Part shown: one piece after another, positions 21,536 to 32,620 of the stretch
Numbering within the stretch: the stretch's first letter is position 1
How the letters are laid out: each line of letters opens with the position of its first letter
From: Achatina immaculata
Taxonomy: Eukaryota; Mollusca; Gastropoda; Stylommatophora; Achatinidae
Assembly (NCBI GenBank): GCA_009760885.1
Contig: CM019721.1
Coordinates: forward strand, 16,788,196 to 16,852,195
Length of the DNA: 64,000 nt
Reading direction: 5' to 3'
Notes under the pieces: generated by a model
Database searches by the model: none
Seen by the model: the letters and a program-made list of their open reading frames with translations, nothing else
Told to the model about the DNA's origin: nothing
Position numbers and translations under genes: made by a program

Positions 21536-23260
21536 AATGCTATACACCCACTAAATAAAAGATGATTTCTATTACCAACTACAACAACTTATCAACAAAG
21601 TACCTACACACAACATCTTAATTGTCAAGGGAGACTTCAATGCCAAGGTAGGAAAAGATAACATTGACATCAAAAAAGTATTGAGGAAAGAAGGAATTGA
21701 TACAATAAATCAGAATGGAGAAAGTTTAATTGAAATATGTCTAACAGAGGGCATGGTCATTGGAGGAACAATATTTCCACACAAAGAAATACATAAAACA
21801 ACATGGATATCTCCAGATGATAGAACCAGAAACCAGATAGATCATTTTTATATTAGAAAACAATTCAGAACATCTCTGATAGAGGTAAGAGTGTATAGGG
21901 GTGCAGATGTCAACAGTGATCACAACCTGTGTATAGGGAGGATAAGACTTAAACTGAAAAGCGAATACAAGATATCAGTAATCAGATAGATAAACATTCA
22001 TAGCCTACAAGAAGAAAATATCAACAATGATTTCAATCTGGAACTTACCAAACATTTCACAGCACTCAAAGAGGTAGACAAGACAGATATAGATGAATTA
22101 TGGAATTCATACAGCACAGCCAAAATCACGGCAGCAAAAGCAAGTGCTGGACTGCAGTCAACAAGTAGAAAAGCATGGATATCAGAAAACACATGGAAAT
22201 ACATACATGAAAGAAGAGCAGGCAACTTACCCATGTTGAATATAAAGATAGATTGAATGTAAAGGCAACATACAAAAAACTAGAAAATAAAGTAAAAAGT
22301 TCAACTAGAAGAGACAAAAGAGAATATATGGACAATGTGGCAAAAGAAGGAGAAAATGCAGCAAAAACAGGAGACAGCAAAACTCTATATAACATACAGA
22401 AGAAGTTAACAGGTGCTATTACCTCCAGAGAAAGACCAGTCTTTAGCAAAACAGGCAACCTATTAACATCAAGTAAAGACCAAATGCAAAGATGGGCCGA
22501 ACACTTCTAAGAAATACTTAATTGACTACACCCAAATGAATTAATAAATCCTGAAACCGATTTACCAGCCCCACAACTAAATGTCAACTTAGATGAAGTT
22601 ACACTGAATAAAATTGAAACAGCAGTGAATCTAATGGCTAACAACAAAGCTGCAGGTGAAGATGAAATAGCAGTTGAAATGTAAAAAGCTATTAGCAGTG
22701 ACAACATGAGACAACTACAAAGAATGTTTAATAAAATTTGGAAAGAAGAAAAGTCCCTTCTAAATGGAAATAGGGAATCATTGTTAAAATACTGAAAAAG
22801 GCAACCTCAGTGACTCCAATAACTGGAGGGGTGTAATCTTACTTTCAGTTTTGTCAAAGGTGTTTTGTAAAGTGATTCTGAATAGAATTAAGAATGTAGT
22901 GGATACTGCAATGAGAGAAGAACAGGCAGGATTTCAAAAAGGGAGAAGCTGTCTTGGCCAGATCTTTACTCTAAGAATAATACTTGAAGAACATATTGAA
23001 AAGCAGAAACCATTAATCCTGAACTTCATAAATTTAAAAAAAGCATTTGATATCATACATAGAGATTCATTGTGGAGAATTTTAGGAATATATGGAATGC
23101 CATCTAAAATTGTCAACATCATTACAACATCTCTACAGTGGATATGTTTGTACAGTCAAAACAGAAGAAAGAATGAGTAAATGTTTTCAGACTGAAACAG
23201 GCATGAAACAAAAATGTATATTATCTCCTTTGTTGTTTGGAATTAGACTTTATAATGAAA

Positions 23261-23458
23261 TCTGGCCGGAGGCACCCCAGTCACCCAGCTGTAGAAATGG
23301 GTACCCAAATTCATCTGGAGTTGGGGAAGGAAAGGCAGCCAGGTGTGATACTGATCACATCACCCTCTAGTGTGCTGACATGTCAAGGAAAATATGGGCA
23401 CTAACACCATATCCCTATGTGTCTCTAAGGCATGACAAGATTACATTTACCTTTACCT
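23261..23458 (+). mobile_element. SINE fragment inserted in RTE-B, about 198 bp
   Basis: Bounded by TATAATGAAA at 23251-23260 and TACAATGAAA at 23459-23468. The body shares GGTACC, TGATACTGATCACATCAC, GGAAAATA and a TTACCTTTACC-type tail with the tRNA-headed SINE at 45045-45325, so it belongs to that family; here the tRNA head is missing or decayed. Confidence 0.7.
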
Positions 23459-24841
23459 TACAATGAAAAGATGCTGTACAGGTGAAACCGGGGTACATGG
23501 GACCCAAATAGAAGATCTTGATTTTGCAGATGACATAACTCTTATCAATGACAATGTGAAATCGGTGCAGGAAAAAACAGATTCCCTGTCTTCCTTGGAT
23601 AGCAAAACAGGTCTTGAATTAACAAAGACAAAACAAAAATTAAGAAATTTCTCATTAATCAAGAAGGATAAATATACATAGAAGGTACAGCTGTTGATGA
23701 AATAAACCAGTTTGCATACCTTGGCAGCTATTTAGACCAGGATGGTGATACCAGGAAGGAAGTTAGAATTAGAACTGCAAAAGCATCAATGACCTTCAAA
23801 AATCTTGAGAACATATGGCATTCAAAAGTTATAAGCACAAAAACCAAGTTAAGATTATTCAATTCAAATGTGATATCCACCATCATTTAAGCATGCGAAA
23901 GCTGGAAATCAACTAAAGATATAGACAAGAAATTAGACTCTTTTGAAAACAAATGCCTAAGGAAAATACATGGTATAAAGTGGAATGAATTCAAGAACAA
24001 CACAGAGATAATACAGATGAACAAACAACAACTTGTCTCATGGGTGATCTGAAAAAGAAGATGGACATATGTAGGCCATGTGATGAGAAGAAACAATCAG
24101 AGAATACCAAAACAAGCTATCAAGTGGAGCACAACAGGCCGAAGAAAAAGCGGTCGACCACGTGAAACTCTAAAGAGGACATTGTTAAGAGAAGCCTGTT
24201 TAGTGGGTATAACATCCCTTGACGAAATTGGAAAACTTGCAGAGAACAGGAAAACTTTTCAAACAACTATGCTAGCCCTATGTGACATTTAACGGAATGA
24301 TGTAAGATATAAGAATGAGGGAAATTAAAAGGAGGACATCTATCACTTTTCAGAAAGTAAAACAACTAAAGAATCTGTGGAGAGGAACAGACAGAACTAC
24401 AAAAATAAGATTTTTAAGGGCATGAATCTTTCCCATTGCAACATATGCCTATGAGACCTGGACACTTAACAAAACAGCTGAGAAACACATAAATGCCTTT
24501 GAATGTAAATGCTACAGAAGAGTTATTCAAATATGATGGACACAAAAAAGAACAAATATATCCATACTACAAGAACTTAATATTGAATAAGGCTGGATAG
24601 TAAAGAGGATTAAACAGAGAAAACTTAAATATTTTGGACACATTAAACGTCATGATAATCAAGAGAAGACCATTTTGGAAGGGTACATAATGGGAAAATG
24701 AAAGAGGGGAAGACCAAGGCGAAGATGGCTGCAAGACATCGTTGATAATCTAGAAATGGATGCTTACAACTGAGATGCCTACAGGAAAGCTGTTAGGGAG
24801 GCAAAGTTACACAAGGGACATACAAATGACTGACTTAAAGC

Positions 24842-25267
24842 ACAATGGTTCAAACCTCTCAGGTGAAAATATACTAATTAATCTTCACTTCTTTCTGGGT
24901 CTATGTGTAAAGCTTAATTTTAATGCACAAATTTAATTTTCATGTGTATCAGTCAAAAGGCTTGCAAGTCTAAACTTTACAACAGACTTATTTCTTTAAA
25001 TGTGTGCCTCCAAGCAAATCAATCAAAAGTTTTCTGTTTTGATTACAGATATTTTGCTGTTATAGAGCCCTATGAGCACCTAACACGATCTTTGTGTTAT
25101 ACTTTCCAGCTTCTATGAAATAGCTAACTTGTGTTACTTATGAAACACAGCCATAGTGTGGATGTGGAGTAGGTTATGTTGAAAGTAGGTTAAAGTCTCA
25201 GAGTGAACTATATAAACTAATTTTTTTTTCTGCAGACTTATAACACTGAAACTGAATAAACACACAA
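24842..25267. other. Intronic stretch, no gene seen
   Basis: AT-rich sequence after the RTE-A end. No recognisable domain or splice-flanked frame. Confidence 0.35.
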
Positions 25268-25400
25268 AAAAACCTCACACAGGTCACCACACACAAGTAT
25301 GAGATTGAAGGAACACAACAAGCTCGCACAGGGCATCACACAGAAGTGAGAGATTGAAGGAACACAACAACCTCGCACTGAGCATCACACACACGTGAGA
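25268..25400. repeat. 49-bp tandem repeat, about 2.7 copies
   Basis: The segment GAGATTGAAGGAACACAAC starts at 25301 and again at 25350, followed by CTCGCAC and a CATCACACA part each time; partial units lie on both sides. Confidence 0.8.
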
Positions 25401-25756
25401 CAGTCTAGTTCTGGCTCACTGGTTTTGACCACAACAGCATGAGCTACCTAGGTGGACATAAAATGAAAACCAGCATGGTCATTTTAAAAAACAGCAAATC
25501 AGTTAATCATTATAAGATAGACAGATATACAGATAGATGGATGGGGTTATTGGTGTATTGACAGATGAGACAGATAATGCAAAATGCACTAACTACATTA
25601 AAAAACATAAGGTGAACCAACCCTTGTTCTAGCACAACTGATTCATGATCAAAACTGTTATGAGAGGTCTGTGACATTTTTCCAATTTTTTTTTTTTGTG
25701 AAAGTGTTTTACTGCAAAATAATAAGTGTTTGATATCAAATTGAAATGTGAAATTC

Positions 25757-25908
25757 TAAAGAGGACATTGTTAAGAGAGGCCAGTTCAGTGGGCATAACA
25801 TCCCTTGATGAGATTGAAAAACTTGCCGAAGACAGGAAATCATTGGTGAACTACCATGTGGGCCCTATGTGACGTTTAGCGGCACGGGAAGGATGTAAGA
25901 TGTAAGAT
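25757..25908 (+). mobile_element. RTE-B 3' end fragment
   Basis: Plus-strand RTE-B from the TLKRTLLREAS part through the stop, the GGCACGGGAAGGATGTAAGAT end and tail. The similar flanks ATCAAATTGAAATG and ACCAAATTAAATGG may be a decayed target duplication. Confidence 0.8.
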
Positions 25909-25934
25909 ACCAAATTAAATGGAATGAACTCAGA

Positions 25935-26315
25935 AGTTAGTATAAAAGTTAGCTATTATAGTTAGTGAAGAATAAGTATAGAAGTTAGCTATTATAGTTA
26001 GTGAAGAAGAAGTATAAAAGTTAGCTATTATAGTTAGTGAAGAATAAGAATAGAAGTTAGCTATTATAGTTAATGAAGAAGAAGTATAGAAGCTAGCTAT
26101 TACAGTTAGCAAAGAAAAAGTACAGAAGTTAGTTATTTTAGTAAGGGATAAAAAAGTATAGAAGCTAGCTATTACAGTTAACAAAGAAAAAGTACAGAAG
26201 TTAGTTATTAAAATTAGGGATAACAAAATATAGAAATTATTATAGTTAGGGATAAAAAAGTATAGAAGTTATTGTAGTTAGGAATAAAAAAGTATAGAAA
26301 TTAGTTATAATGAAA
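25935..26315. repeat. 36-bp minisatellite, about ten units
   Basis: Units of the type GTTAGCTATTATAGTTAGTG plus AAGAATAAGTATAGAA repeat with a 36-bp period; later units are degenerate and shorter. Since 36 is a multiple of three, the minus strand shows a repeating 12-residue frame (LTIIANFYTSSS), which I treat as a by-product. Confidence 0.9.
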
Positions 26316-26714
26316 AAGTATGTCCAGGAGGAAATATCCAGCAAAAAAAAAAAAAAAATAACAGGCTCGCACTAAATCACCAGTTTCATAGATAATCCAT
26401 TTATTAATCACAGTACAAAATTGTGTGACATCTGACTGAGTAATTAATTATAAATTTGTTATTGTTTGAACTGGAATCATGTTAAAAAAAAGGATGATGA
26501 TAATACAGAATATATCACTTACTTTCATTTAAACTGCATGAACATAAGCGAAATTGAAACTAACCACTATTTCTGGTTTAGAATAAAAGTGCACATTCAA
26601 AATGCCATTGGAAATGCTGGATTTCAATAAAATGTTGAATTTTAGCATTACTGTCACTGACTGCTGATATCAGCTGATCAAAAGAATAGACAGAAAAGCT
26701 AGAAGATCGTTATA

Positions 26715-26850
26715 AAGAGATAATGGATCGATAGACAGACAGACAGAATGATGGATGGGTAGGGTTACTGGCAAATGGATGAATGGAAGGATGGATGAAT
26801 AAATGCAAGAATGGATGGACAGATGGAATTGTTGGCTGATGTACAGAAAG
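26715..26850. repeat. Degenerate GGAT/ACAG-rich simple repeat
   Basis: Imperfect runs of GATGGATGGAT and GACAGACAGACAG type, typical low-complexity intron sequence. Confidence 0.7.
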
Positions 26851-26867
26851 ACGGACCCATAAATTGA

Positions 26868-28424
26868 ATATATATCTTACTTAAATCTTACATCCTTCCT
26901 GTGCCGCTAAATGTCACATAGGGCCTGCATGGTAGTTTGCCAAGATTTCCTGTCCGGTGAGTTTTTCAGTCTCATCAAGGGATGTTATGCCCACTGAGCT
27001 AGCCTCTCTTAACAATGTCCTCTTTAGAGTTTCATGTGGTTGACCTCTTTTTCTTTGGCCTTTTGTGTTCCAATTGATAGCTTGCTTGGGAATCCTCTGA
27101 TTGTTTCTCCTGTCACATGACTGACATATGTCCATCTCTTTTTCTGATCACCCATGAGACAGGTTGTTGTTTGCTCATGTCTTATCTTTGTGTTGTTCTT
27201 GAATTCATTCCACTTTATACCAAGTATTTTCCTTAGGCATTTACTTTCAAAAGAGTCTAATTTCTCATCTATTTTTTTTAGTTGTTTTCCAGCTTTCACA
27301 TGCATAAATAAGAGTGGATATTACGTTTGAATTGAATAATCTTAACTTGGTTTTTTGTGCTTATAACTTTTGAATGCCATATGTTCTCAAGATTTTTGAA
27401 AGTCAATGCTGCTTTTGCAATTTTAACTTCCTTTCTGGTGTCACCATCCTGGTCTATGTAGCTGCCGAGATATGCAAAATGGTTTACTTCTTCAACAGAT
27501 GTTCATTCTATGTACATTTGTTCTTTGTGGTTAAAGAGAAGTTTCATTATTTTTGTTTTATCTTTGTTAATTTCAAGTCCTATCTTACTAGCCACTGAAG
27601 ACATGGTATCTGTTTTTTCTTGCATTGATTTCACATTGTTATTGATAAGAGTTATGTCATCTGCAAAATCAAGATCTTCCAGTTAGGTCTCATGTACCCA
27701 ATCAATGCCCGTTTTACCTGTGCAGCATTTTTTCATTATGAAGTTTATGGCAATTCCAAAAAGCAAGGGAGATAATATACATCCTTGTTTCAAACCTGTT
27801 TAAATCTGGAACCATTCACTCATTCCTTCTTCTGTGTTGACTGCACAAACATATCCATTGTAGAGGTCTCTAATGACGTTGACAATCTTAGATGGTATTC
27901 CATATATTCTTAAAATTCTCTACAATGAATCTCTGTATATGATATAAAATGTTTTTTTTAAAGTCTATGAAGTTCAGGATTAATGGTCTTTGCTTTTCAA
28001 TATGTCCTTCAAGTATTATTCTTAGAGTAAAGATCTAGTCAAGACAGTTTCTCTCTTTTCGAAATCCTGCTTGTTCTTCTCTCATTGTAGCATCCACTAT
28101 AGCTTGAATTCTATTCAGAATAACTTTGCAAAATACTTTTGACACAACTGATAGTAAGATTACTCCTCTCCAGTTATTGCAATTGCTAAGGTTGACTTTT
28201 TTCGGTATTTTAACAATGATTCCTTTTTTCCATTTAGAATGGACCTTTTCTTCTTTGCAAATTTTATTAAACATTCTCTGTAGTTGGTTCATGTTGTCAA
28301 TGTTAATAGCTTTTTACATTTCAGCTGTTATTTCATCTTTACCTGCAGCTTTGTTGTTAGCTATTAGATTCACTGCTGTTTCAATTTCATGCAATGTAAT
28401 TTGATCTAGGTTGACATTTGGTCT
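26868..28424 (-). mobile_element. RTE-B LINE copy, reverse transcriptase half, decayed
   Basis: Minus-strand pieces give, 5' to 3': NNKAAGKDEIT, VHSKWKKGIIVKIPKKVNL, NNWRGVILLSVVSKVFCKV, MREEQAGFRKERNC, then the broken catalytic region, SFESKCLRKILGIKW and the tail with QRKRGQPHETLKRTLL. Stops and frameshifts are frequent. The 3' end lies at about 26868 with the AAGAT-type tail. Confidence 0.8.
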
Positions 28425-28529
28425 GCTAAAACATCAGTTATGATATGCAAGTATCTTGCATCACTGAACCAGTAATTATTTAGTTTTACTAACTGAGAAA
28501 AGAGTTTTAAACTAATTAACTAGCTAGCT

Positions 28530-28809
28530 AGCTCACTCATGAGTTTTAAACTAGTTAACTAGCTAGCTAACTAACTCACTCACTCACTCACTCACTCACT
28601 CACTCACTCACTCACTCACTCACTCACTCACTCACTCACTCTCTCACTCACTCACTCACTCACTCACTCACTCACTCACTCACTCACTCACTCACTCACT
28701 CACTCACTCACTCATTCACTCTCTCACTCACTCACTCACTCACTCACTCACTCACTCACTCACTCACTCACTCACTCACTCACTCACTCACTCACTCACT
28801 CACTCACTC
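28530..28809. repeat. CACT tetranucleotide microsatellite, about 60 units
   Basis: Nearly perfect CACT run (with CTCT and CATT variants) from about 28571 to 28809, preceded by a duplicated 45-bp segment with AACTAGCTAGCTA. On the transcribed (minus) strand it reads GTGAGTGAGTGAGT and begins 37 nt downstream of the donor of the exon at 28846-28988. Confidence 0.95.
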
Positions 28810-28845
28810 AAGATGTAAAGAAAATTGTTTTCTGTCTAAACATAC

Positions 28846-28988
28846 CTGAAATCCAGACTCAATATGACTCAGGACAGTATTGCAGTCATCCACACTGTTT
28901 AAGTGTTGCCTAATTTTCAGCAACGCTGTGAAACAGTCCAGCTGTCCAGGAAGATTTGGGGGCTTGACTTGCTTGAAGTCACGACATG
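28846..28988 (-). CDS. TRANK1-like: TRANK1-like exon, 48 codons
   Basis: The acceptor CTGATTTCAG is followed in phase 1 by ACRDFKQVKPPNLPGQLDCF, then TALLKIRQHLNSVDDCN and HIESGFQ, with donor CAG followed by GTATGT (phase 0). It aligns in order with the TRANK1 segment after the TPR-like part ('LEILLSLVRALKRV...'). The CACT array lies just downstream in the intron. Confidence 0.8.
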
Positions 28989-29654
28989 CTGAAATCAGTT
29001 GATACTACCAAATGAGTATTGTATGCTATTATTAGAATTGAAACATGTTCACACTATGCAGTTTTTTCAGTAATATTCATGACTCAAAGTAATGATGTTT
29101 AACAATTACGATTGTCTCTAGAATAAACTGTCTAAATGTAAAAATAAATGAAACAAATTTGACTATTTTGTTTGGTCACATGAGAAAACACAGTAAAAAG
29201 TGCAGCTGGTAAGGGGTGTAAGTCTGTAGGACTTAGCCAACTCAGTGGTAAGAGTAGGTACTTGATACTTGTGTTAAGAGAAAATGAAAATCTGCTGTGA
29301 CTCACACTGAAGTACAATATGGACAAGGCTGTTATGATAATTCGATGGTTTTAGTGTAAGACAATTTTCAGTGATCACATATTAGACCAAAACCAGGTCT
29401 AACAGGTGAGTACGTTAATGAGGAACCAGATCATGTGACATAGATCACAAGACACAAGTGAAGATTAGAAAGATTAGATGGGGGATTAGCCTCAGTACAT
29501 TTACCAAGTGGATGGGTCTTTCAGTTGGATCCACAGTATAAGTTGTGAGTCTGCTATCTGCAGCAACTACCTATGTAATAACATGTTTGGTAAGATGAAG
29601 TAGTCCAGTAACTAGTGAGAATCTAGGAACATCTGTAGGTAAAACTAATCTTAC
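28989..29654. other. Intron between two TRANK1-like exons
   Basis: About 670 bp with no mobile element that I recognise; one of the few short, element-free introns in the window. Confidence 0.5.
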
Positions 29655-29781
29655 CCTCATTAATTTGTTTCTCATTCATTGTGTGTTTCCCCAAAATGAG
29701 TTTTGCCTGTGCCACTCCATTATTGTCCTCCATCTCAATGTACATGTTTAATGCCTTCATGGCATTGTATCTGATCATCTC
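29655..29781 (-). CDS. TRANK1-like: TRANK1-like exon, 42 codons (TPR-like)
   Basis: Acceptor TTACTGCAG, phase 0; donor GAGG followed by GTAAGA, phase 1. The peptide EMIRYNAMKALNMYIEMEDN continues with GVAQAKLILGKHTMNEKQ. The helix-turn-helix rhythm and sequence fit the TRANK1 segment 'DILREALDICYQTGQLSGIAEAHF', a TPR-type repeat. Confidence 0.85.
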
Positions 29782-29984
29782 CTGCAGTAACAAAGGCATT
29801 TATCAAGATTTGAAATAATCTCTCTCATCTCAGAAGACAGTTTTGAAGTTAATGTAAAGAGTAATATGAATGAGATGGGAGATATGAATAATATCATTCT
29901 TTTTCAAACCTCAGCTACAGAAAAATGCAAGGCTGCTGTAAAAAAAAAAATTTAAATTAGCTCCACTGTTATTTTTGAATGGTT

Positions 29985-30430
29985 TTGGGTGAATGCTGAC
30001 CTACGCTAATGATATATTAACATATGAGCATGGGAAGTGTGGAGAGGAAATAGCTACAGTGGTACAGAACAGGATGGATCAGATAACAGGATGTGAGGAT
30101 AACAATGTGGTGATAAACCCAGAAAAAGTCAGCAGCATGTGGTTCTCATTAAATGACAGAATTGTAGGATCTGAAGTTATGACTGTGAAATGTAAATCTG
30201 GCAAAGATATTAAGAGAACACATTTCATGAGGTATCTAGCGATCACATTTGATCGATCTTTGTCTTTTGCACAATATGTGGACAATAAAATACAAAAAGC
30301 CAAGAAAGTGTTGGAAGCAGTTAGGTTAATGACTGCAGCAAACTTTCCATAGGGCACTCCATCCTTGCTGATACATGCACTTATGATGTCACCAGTGGAT
30401 TATGGTCTTGGCCTACTAATTCTGTCTTGA
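29985..30430 (+). mobile_element. I-like LINE reverse transcriptase fragment
   Basis: The plus-strand frame 29993-30352 starts at LTYANDILTYEHG, a variant of YADDI with the second catalytic aspartate position changed (YAND), and continues to MRYLAITFDRSLSFAQYVDN and KAKKVLEAVRLM, the thumb region of Jockey/I group polymerases, then SPVDYGLGLL after a stop. Inactive remnant. Confidence 0.7.
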
Positions 30431-30700
30431 GTGTTTCACTAGGCCAGTAGGTGCATCTCAGTGTTTCACAGAGCAGTTTTGAACAATGTCTTTTACAATT
30501 TGAGGTACCTGAGCACATGCACAAAGAGGGGAAATTCCAACTTTAAACTTTGTATACATATCATTTTGGAGTTGGCTGTGTCTTGTTCTGAGGTAGAAAA
30601 TGATGGCTTGTTCACTTCTGTTTAGCATTTGATAGCCATTATGTGTTGTGTTTCTAATATTTATTTTATCCACACTCTTGGATTTAGCTTACTTTAGCAA
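30430..30700 (-). mobile_element. I-like LINE C-terminal fragment, antisense
   Basis: The minus-strand frame has GYQMLNRSEQAIIFYLRTRHS, then YTKFKVGISPLCACAQVPQ, related to the C-terminal region of the copies at 492-1652 and 31483-35960 but clearly diverged. Only the post-RNase H part survives. Confidence 0.75.
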
Positions 30701-30857
30701 ATTCAGATTTGTGTCACAATATTCAGCAAGTCTTCTGGATTTTCTTCGATCAGCATTGTGTTATCTGCATATCTGAGATTTTTAACAGTTGTTCTATTTA
30801 ATTATTAACCCAGAAATCTCGGTATACAGGTTAAACAGGCACAGAGACAGCATATAT

Positions 30858-31070
30858 CACTGTCTGACCAGAACATATGGCTCAGATCTTGAAAACATCA
30901 CTGTCTGACCAGAACATATGGCTCAGATCTTGAAAACATCATTGCCTGACCAGAACATATGGCTCAGATCTTGAAAACATCACTATCTGACCAGAACATA
31001 TGCCTCAGATCTTGAAAACATCACTGTCTGACCAGAACATATGCCTCAGATCTTGAAAAACATCATTGCC
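30858..31070. repeat. 41-bp tandem repeat, five copies
   Basis: Units start at 30860, 30901, 30942, 30983 and 31024, each with TCTGACCAGAACATATG followed by CTCAGATCTTGAAAACATCA. Units differ at one to three bases. Confidence 0.95.
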
Positions 31071-31310
31071 AAAGAAAAACAAAATTAATGGAATGCACTG
31101 ACTTAAGAACTAAAAAGTACCTAAGCCATGTAACAAAAATATTACTCTGTCGTTCAAGAAACAATCACAAATAAAATAAAGATGGAAATCAGTGATCAAC
31201 ACTTTGGACTCATAAAAAAAATATTAGGACTAGGTAAGTCATGATCTGTATAAAGATGATAAATAAGAAATACATGAAAATGAAATAAAAGGGATATATG
31301 TTTGTATACT

Positions 31311-31365
31311 GTGAGACCTATGTGACGTTTAACAGCACAGGAAGGATGTAAGATGTAAGATGTTT
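31311..31365 (+). mobile_element. Short RTE-B 3' end
   Basis: About 55 bp: CCTATGTGACGTTTAACAGC, GGAAGGATGTAAGATGTAAGATG. This is the terminal part of RTE-B with its tail, an extreme 5' truncation comparable to the one at 19784-19845. Confidence 0.8.
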
Positions 31366-31436
31366 GTGTACGGACTTCACAAAGGGTTTTGACAGGGTAA
31401 GACTTGAACAATTAATTGAATGCCTGAAAGATTTAT

Positions 31437-32597
31437 TTAGTAAGTAAAGACATCAGAGAGACAAGAAAACTGTATTTGGAACTTCTTCTTCTTCTTCTTC
31501 GTTCGCATTGTCTGTCTATACCTGCAGTCCTGTCTTTTGATAAATTTCACTGTTTTTTGTAATTCATGTATGGAACCGTAGAGCTTATCTTCTTTAGTGG
31601 TTTCACTGGGCCAGTAATTATTTCTCAGTGTTTCATAGTTGATGCAGTTCTGGAGGATATGTTCCACAGTTTGGGGCACCTGGGCACATGTACATAGATT
31701 AGTAGTACCAACCTTAAACTTTGTATACATATGACTTCGGAGTCGGGTGTGTCCTGTTCGGAGACGGAAGATGGTGACTTGTTCCTTTCTGTTTAGCATG
31801 TGATAGTCATCATGTGGTGGTATTTGTGGCTTCCTGTAGGTTTTTATCATGCTTTTCTTCTGATTATAGGTGATTGGTATGTCTGGTTGCTCCATTTCAG
31901 TGCCATCTTTGGCCAGATGGTCAGCTTTCTCATTGCCTGGTATCCCACAGTGGGAGGGAATCCATTGCAAAGTGACTCCATGTTGTAAGCCAATTTTTGA
32001 CAAGGCATCCTTAAGGTCTGGTAGTTTGTTGCACTGAAGAGCTTCCAGTACTGATCTTGCATCTGTGAGAATTACTACAGGACATGTATCAATTCTGGAG
32101 TCTGATAGTTTTTCAACTGCAGAAATAATTGCCCTAGCTTCTGCATCAAAGTTGTTGCAGTATTTTCCAGTGGGTATGGAAATCTTGTCAGTGGTGTTGT
32201 TTGGATATTCAATATGTGCTCCTGCCTAACCATTCTTTATGGCATTGTGTGCAGATCCGTCTGTATACACACGTATCCAGGTGTCACATGGATATTTGTC
32301 ATCTAGCACACTAAGTGTGGCTGTTGATCTTACAAGGCTGCTTTGCATCTCACCATTCTGCACACCTTTCACTTCAGTCTGAATAGTTATTTGTGTATAA
32401 TCTGCTTCTTTCCATGGTGTATGCTCTGGTACAGATGATAATGGAGCGACTACAGTTGGAAGGTCAGGTATCAGCTTACGCATACACTTGGCTTGGTGAA
32501 TGAAGCTGCTTCTTTTAAGCCGGCTTAATGCCAAGTTATTAAATCTCTCCTTCAGGGGATGGCTTACAGAGCTAAGGAATTTCTCTCCCATGGTCAT
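31437..32597 (-). pseudogene. I-like ORF2, RNase H and C-terminal region (broken)
   Basis: Nearly identical in protein to the copy at 492-1652. YTDGSAHNAIKNG at the right is followed by a stop where the other copy has glycine. The frame continues with DAEARAIISAVEKL, ILTDARSVLEAL and, after a frameshift at about 32000, WIPSHCGIPGNEKADHLAK and CTCAQVPQTVEHILQNC. RNase H catalytic residues are all still encoded, but in separate frames. Confidence 0.8.
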
Positions 32598-32620
32598 GAC
32601 CTTTGTGTCTCTACGTTCCT

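Larger units (their letters stand above)
20421..24312 (+). mobile_element. RTE-B LINE copy from endonuclease to 3' tail, itself interrupted twice
   Basis: Starts in the endonuclease (EAGKRMVENCKLILYSGRYD), breaks at 20639, resumes at 21536 with QCYTPTK, and continues with GDFNAKVGKDN, TTWISPDDRTRNQIDHFYI, DVNSDHNLCIGRIRLKLK, the linker, then the reverse transcriptase (VVDTAMREEQAGFQKGRSC, LDFADDITLI) and the GRPRETLKRTLL tail ending at 24292. Interruptions are an antisense RTE-B (20639-21535) and a SINE (23261-23458). Without them it is about 2.8 kb. Many stops make it a pseudoelement. Confidence 0.85.
18610..24838 (+). mobile_element. RTE-A copy split by nested RTE-B and SINE insertions
   Basis: The left part (18610-20420) starts in the endonuclease (RRLYT, NQ.D, RRWRSS, then DTDHELLIADMK at 18749) and runs into the reverse transcriptase up to ESFEYLG. 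The right part (24313-24838) resumes at MREIKRRTS and ends near the GAATGA-type tail. Stops and frameshifts are many, so it is older than the copies at 4649 and 53607. The interruption at 20421-24312 is an RTE-B copy in the same orientation; the short repeat AATGA at both junctions is a weak target duplication. Confidence 0.8.

Noticed and set aside
25930..26226. 98-residue repetitive protein
   Set aside because: By-product of the 36-bp minisatellite; no start context or splice sites.
26380..26870. Host exon in the intron between 14841 and 28846
   Set aside because: No frame here shows both splice sites in phase 0 and similarity to TRANK1.
28530..28810. CRISPR-like array
   Set aside because: It is a plain tetranucleotide microsatellite without spacers, in a eukaryotic intron.
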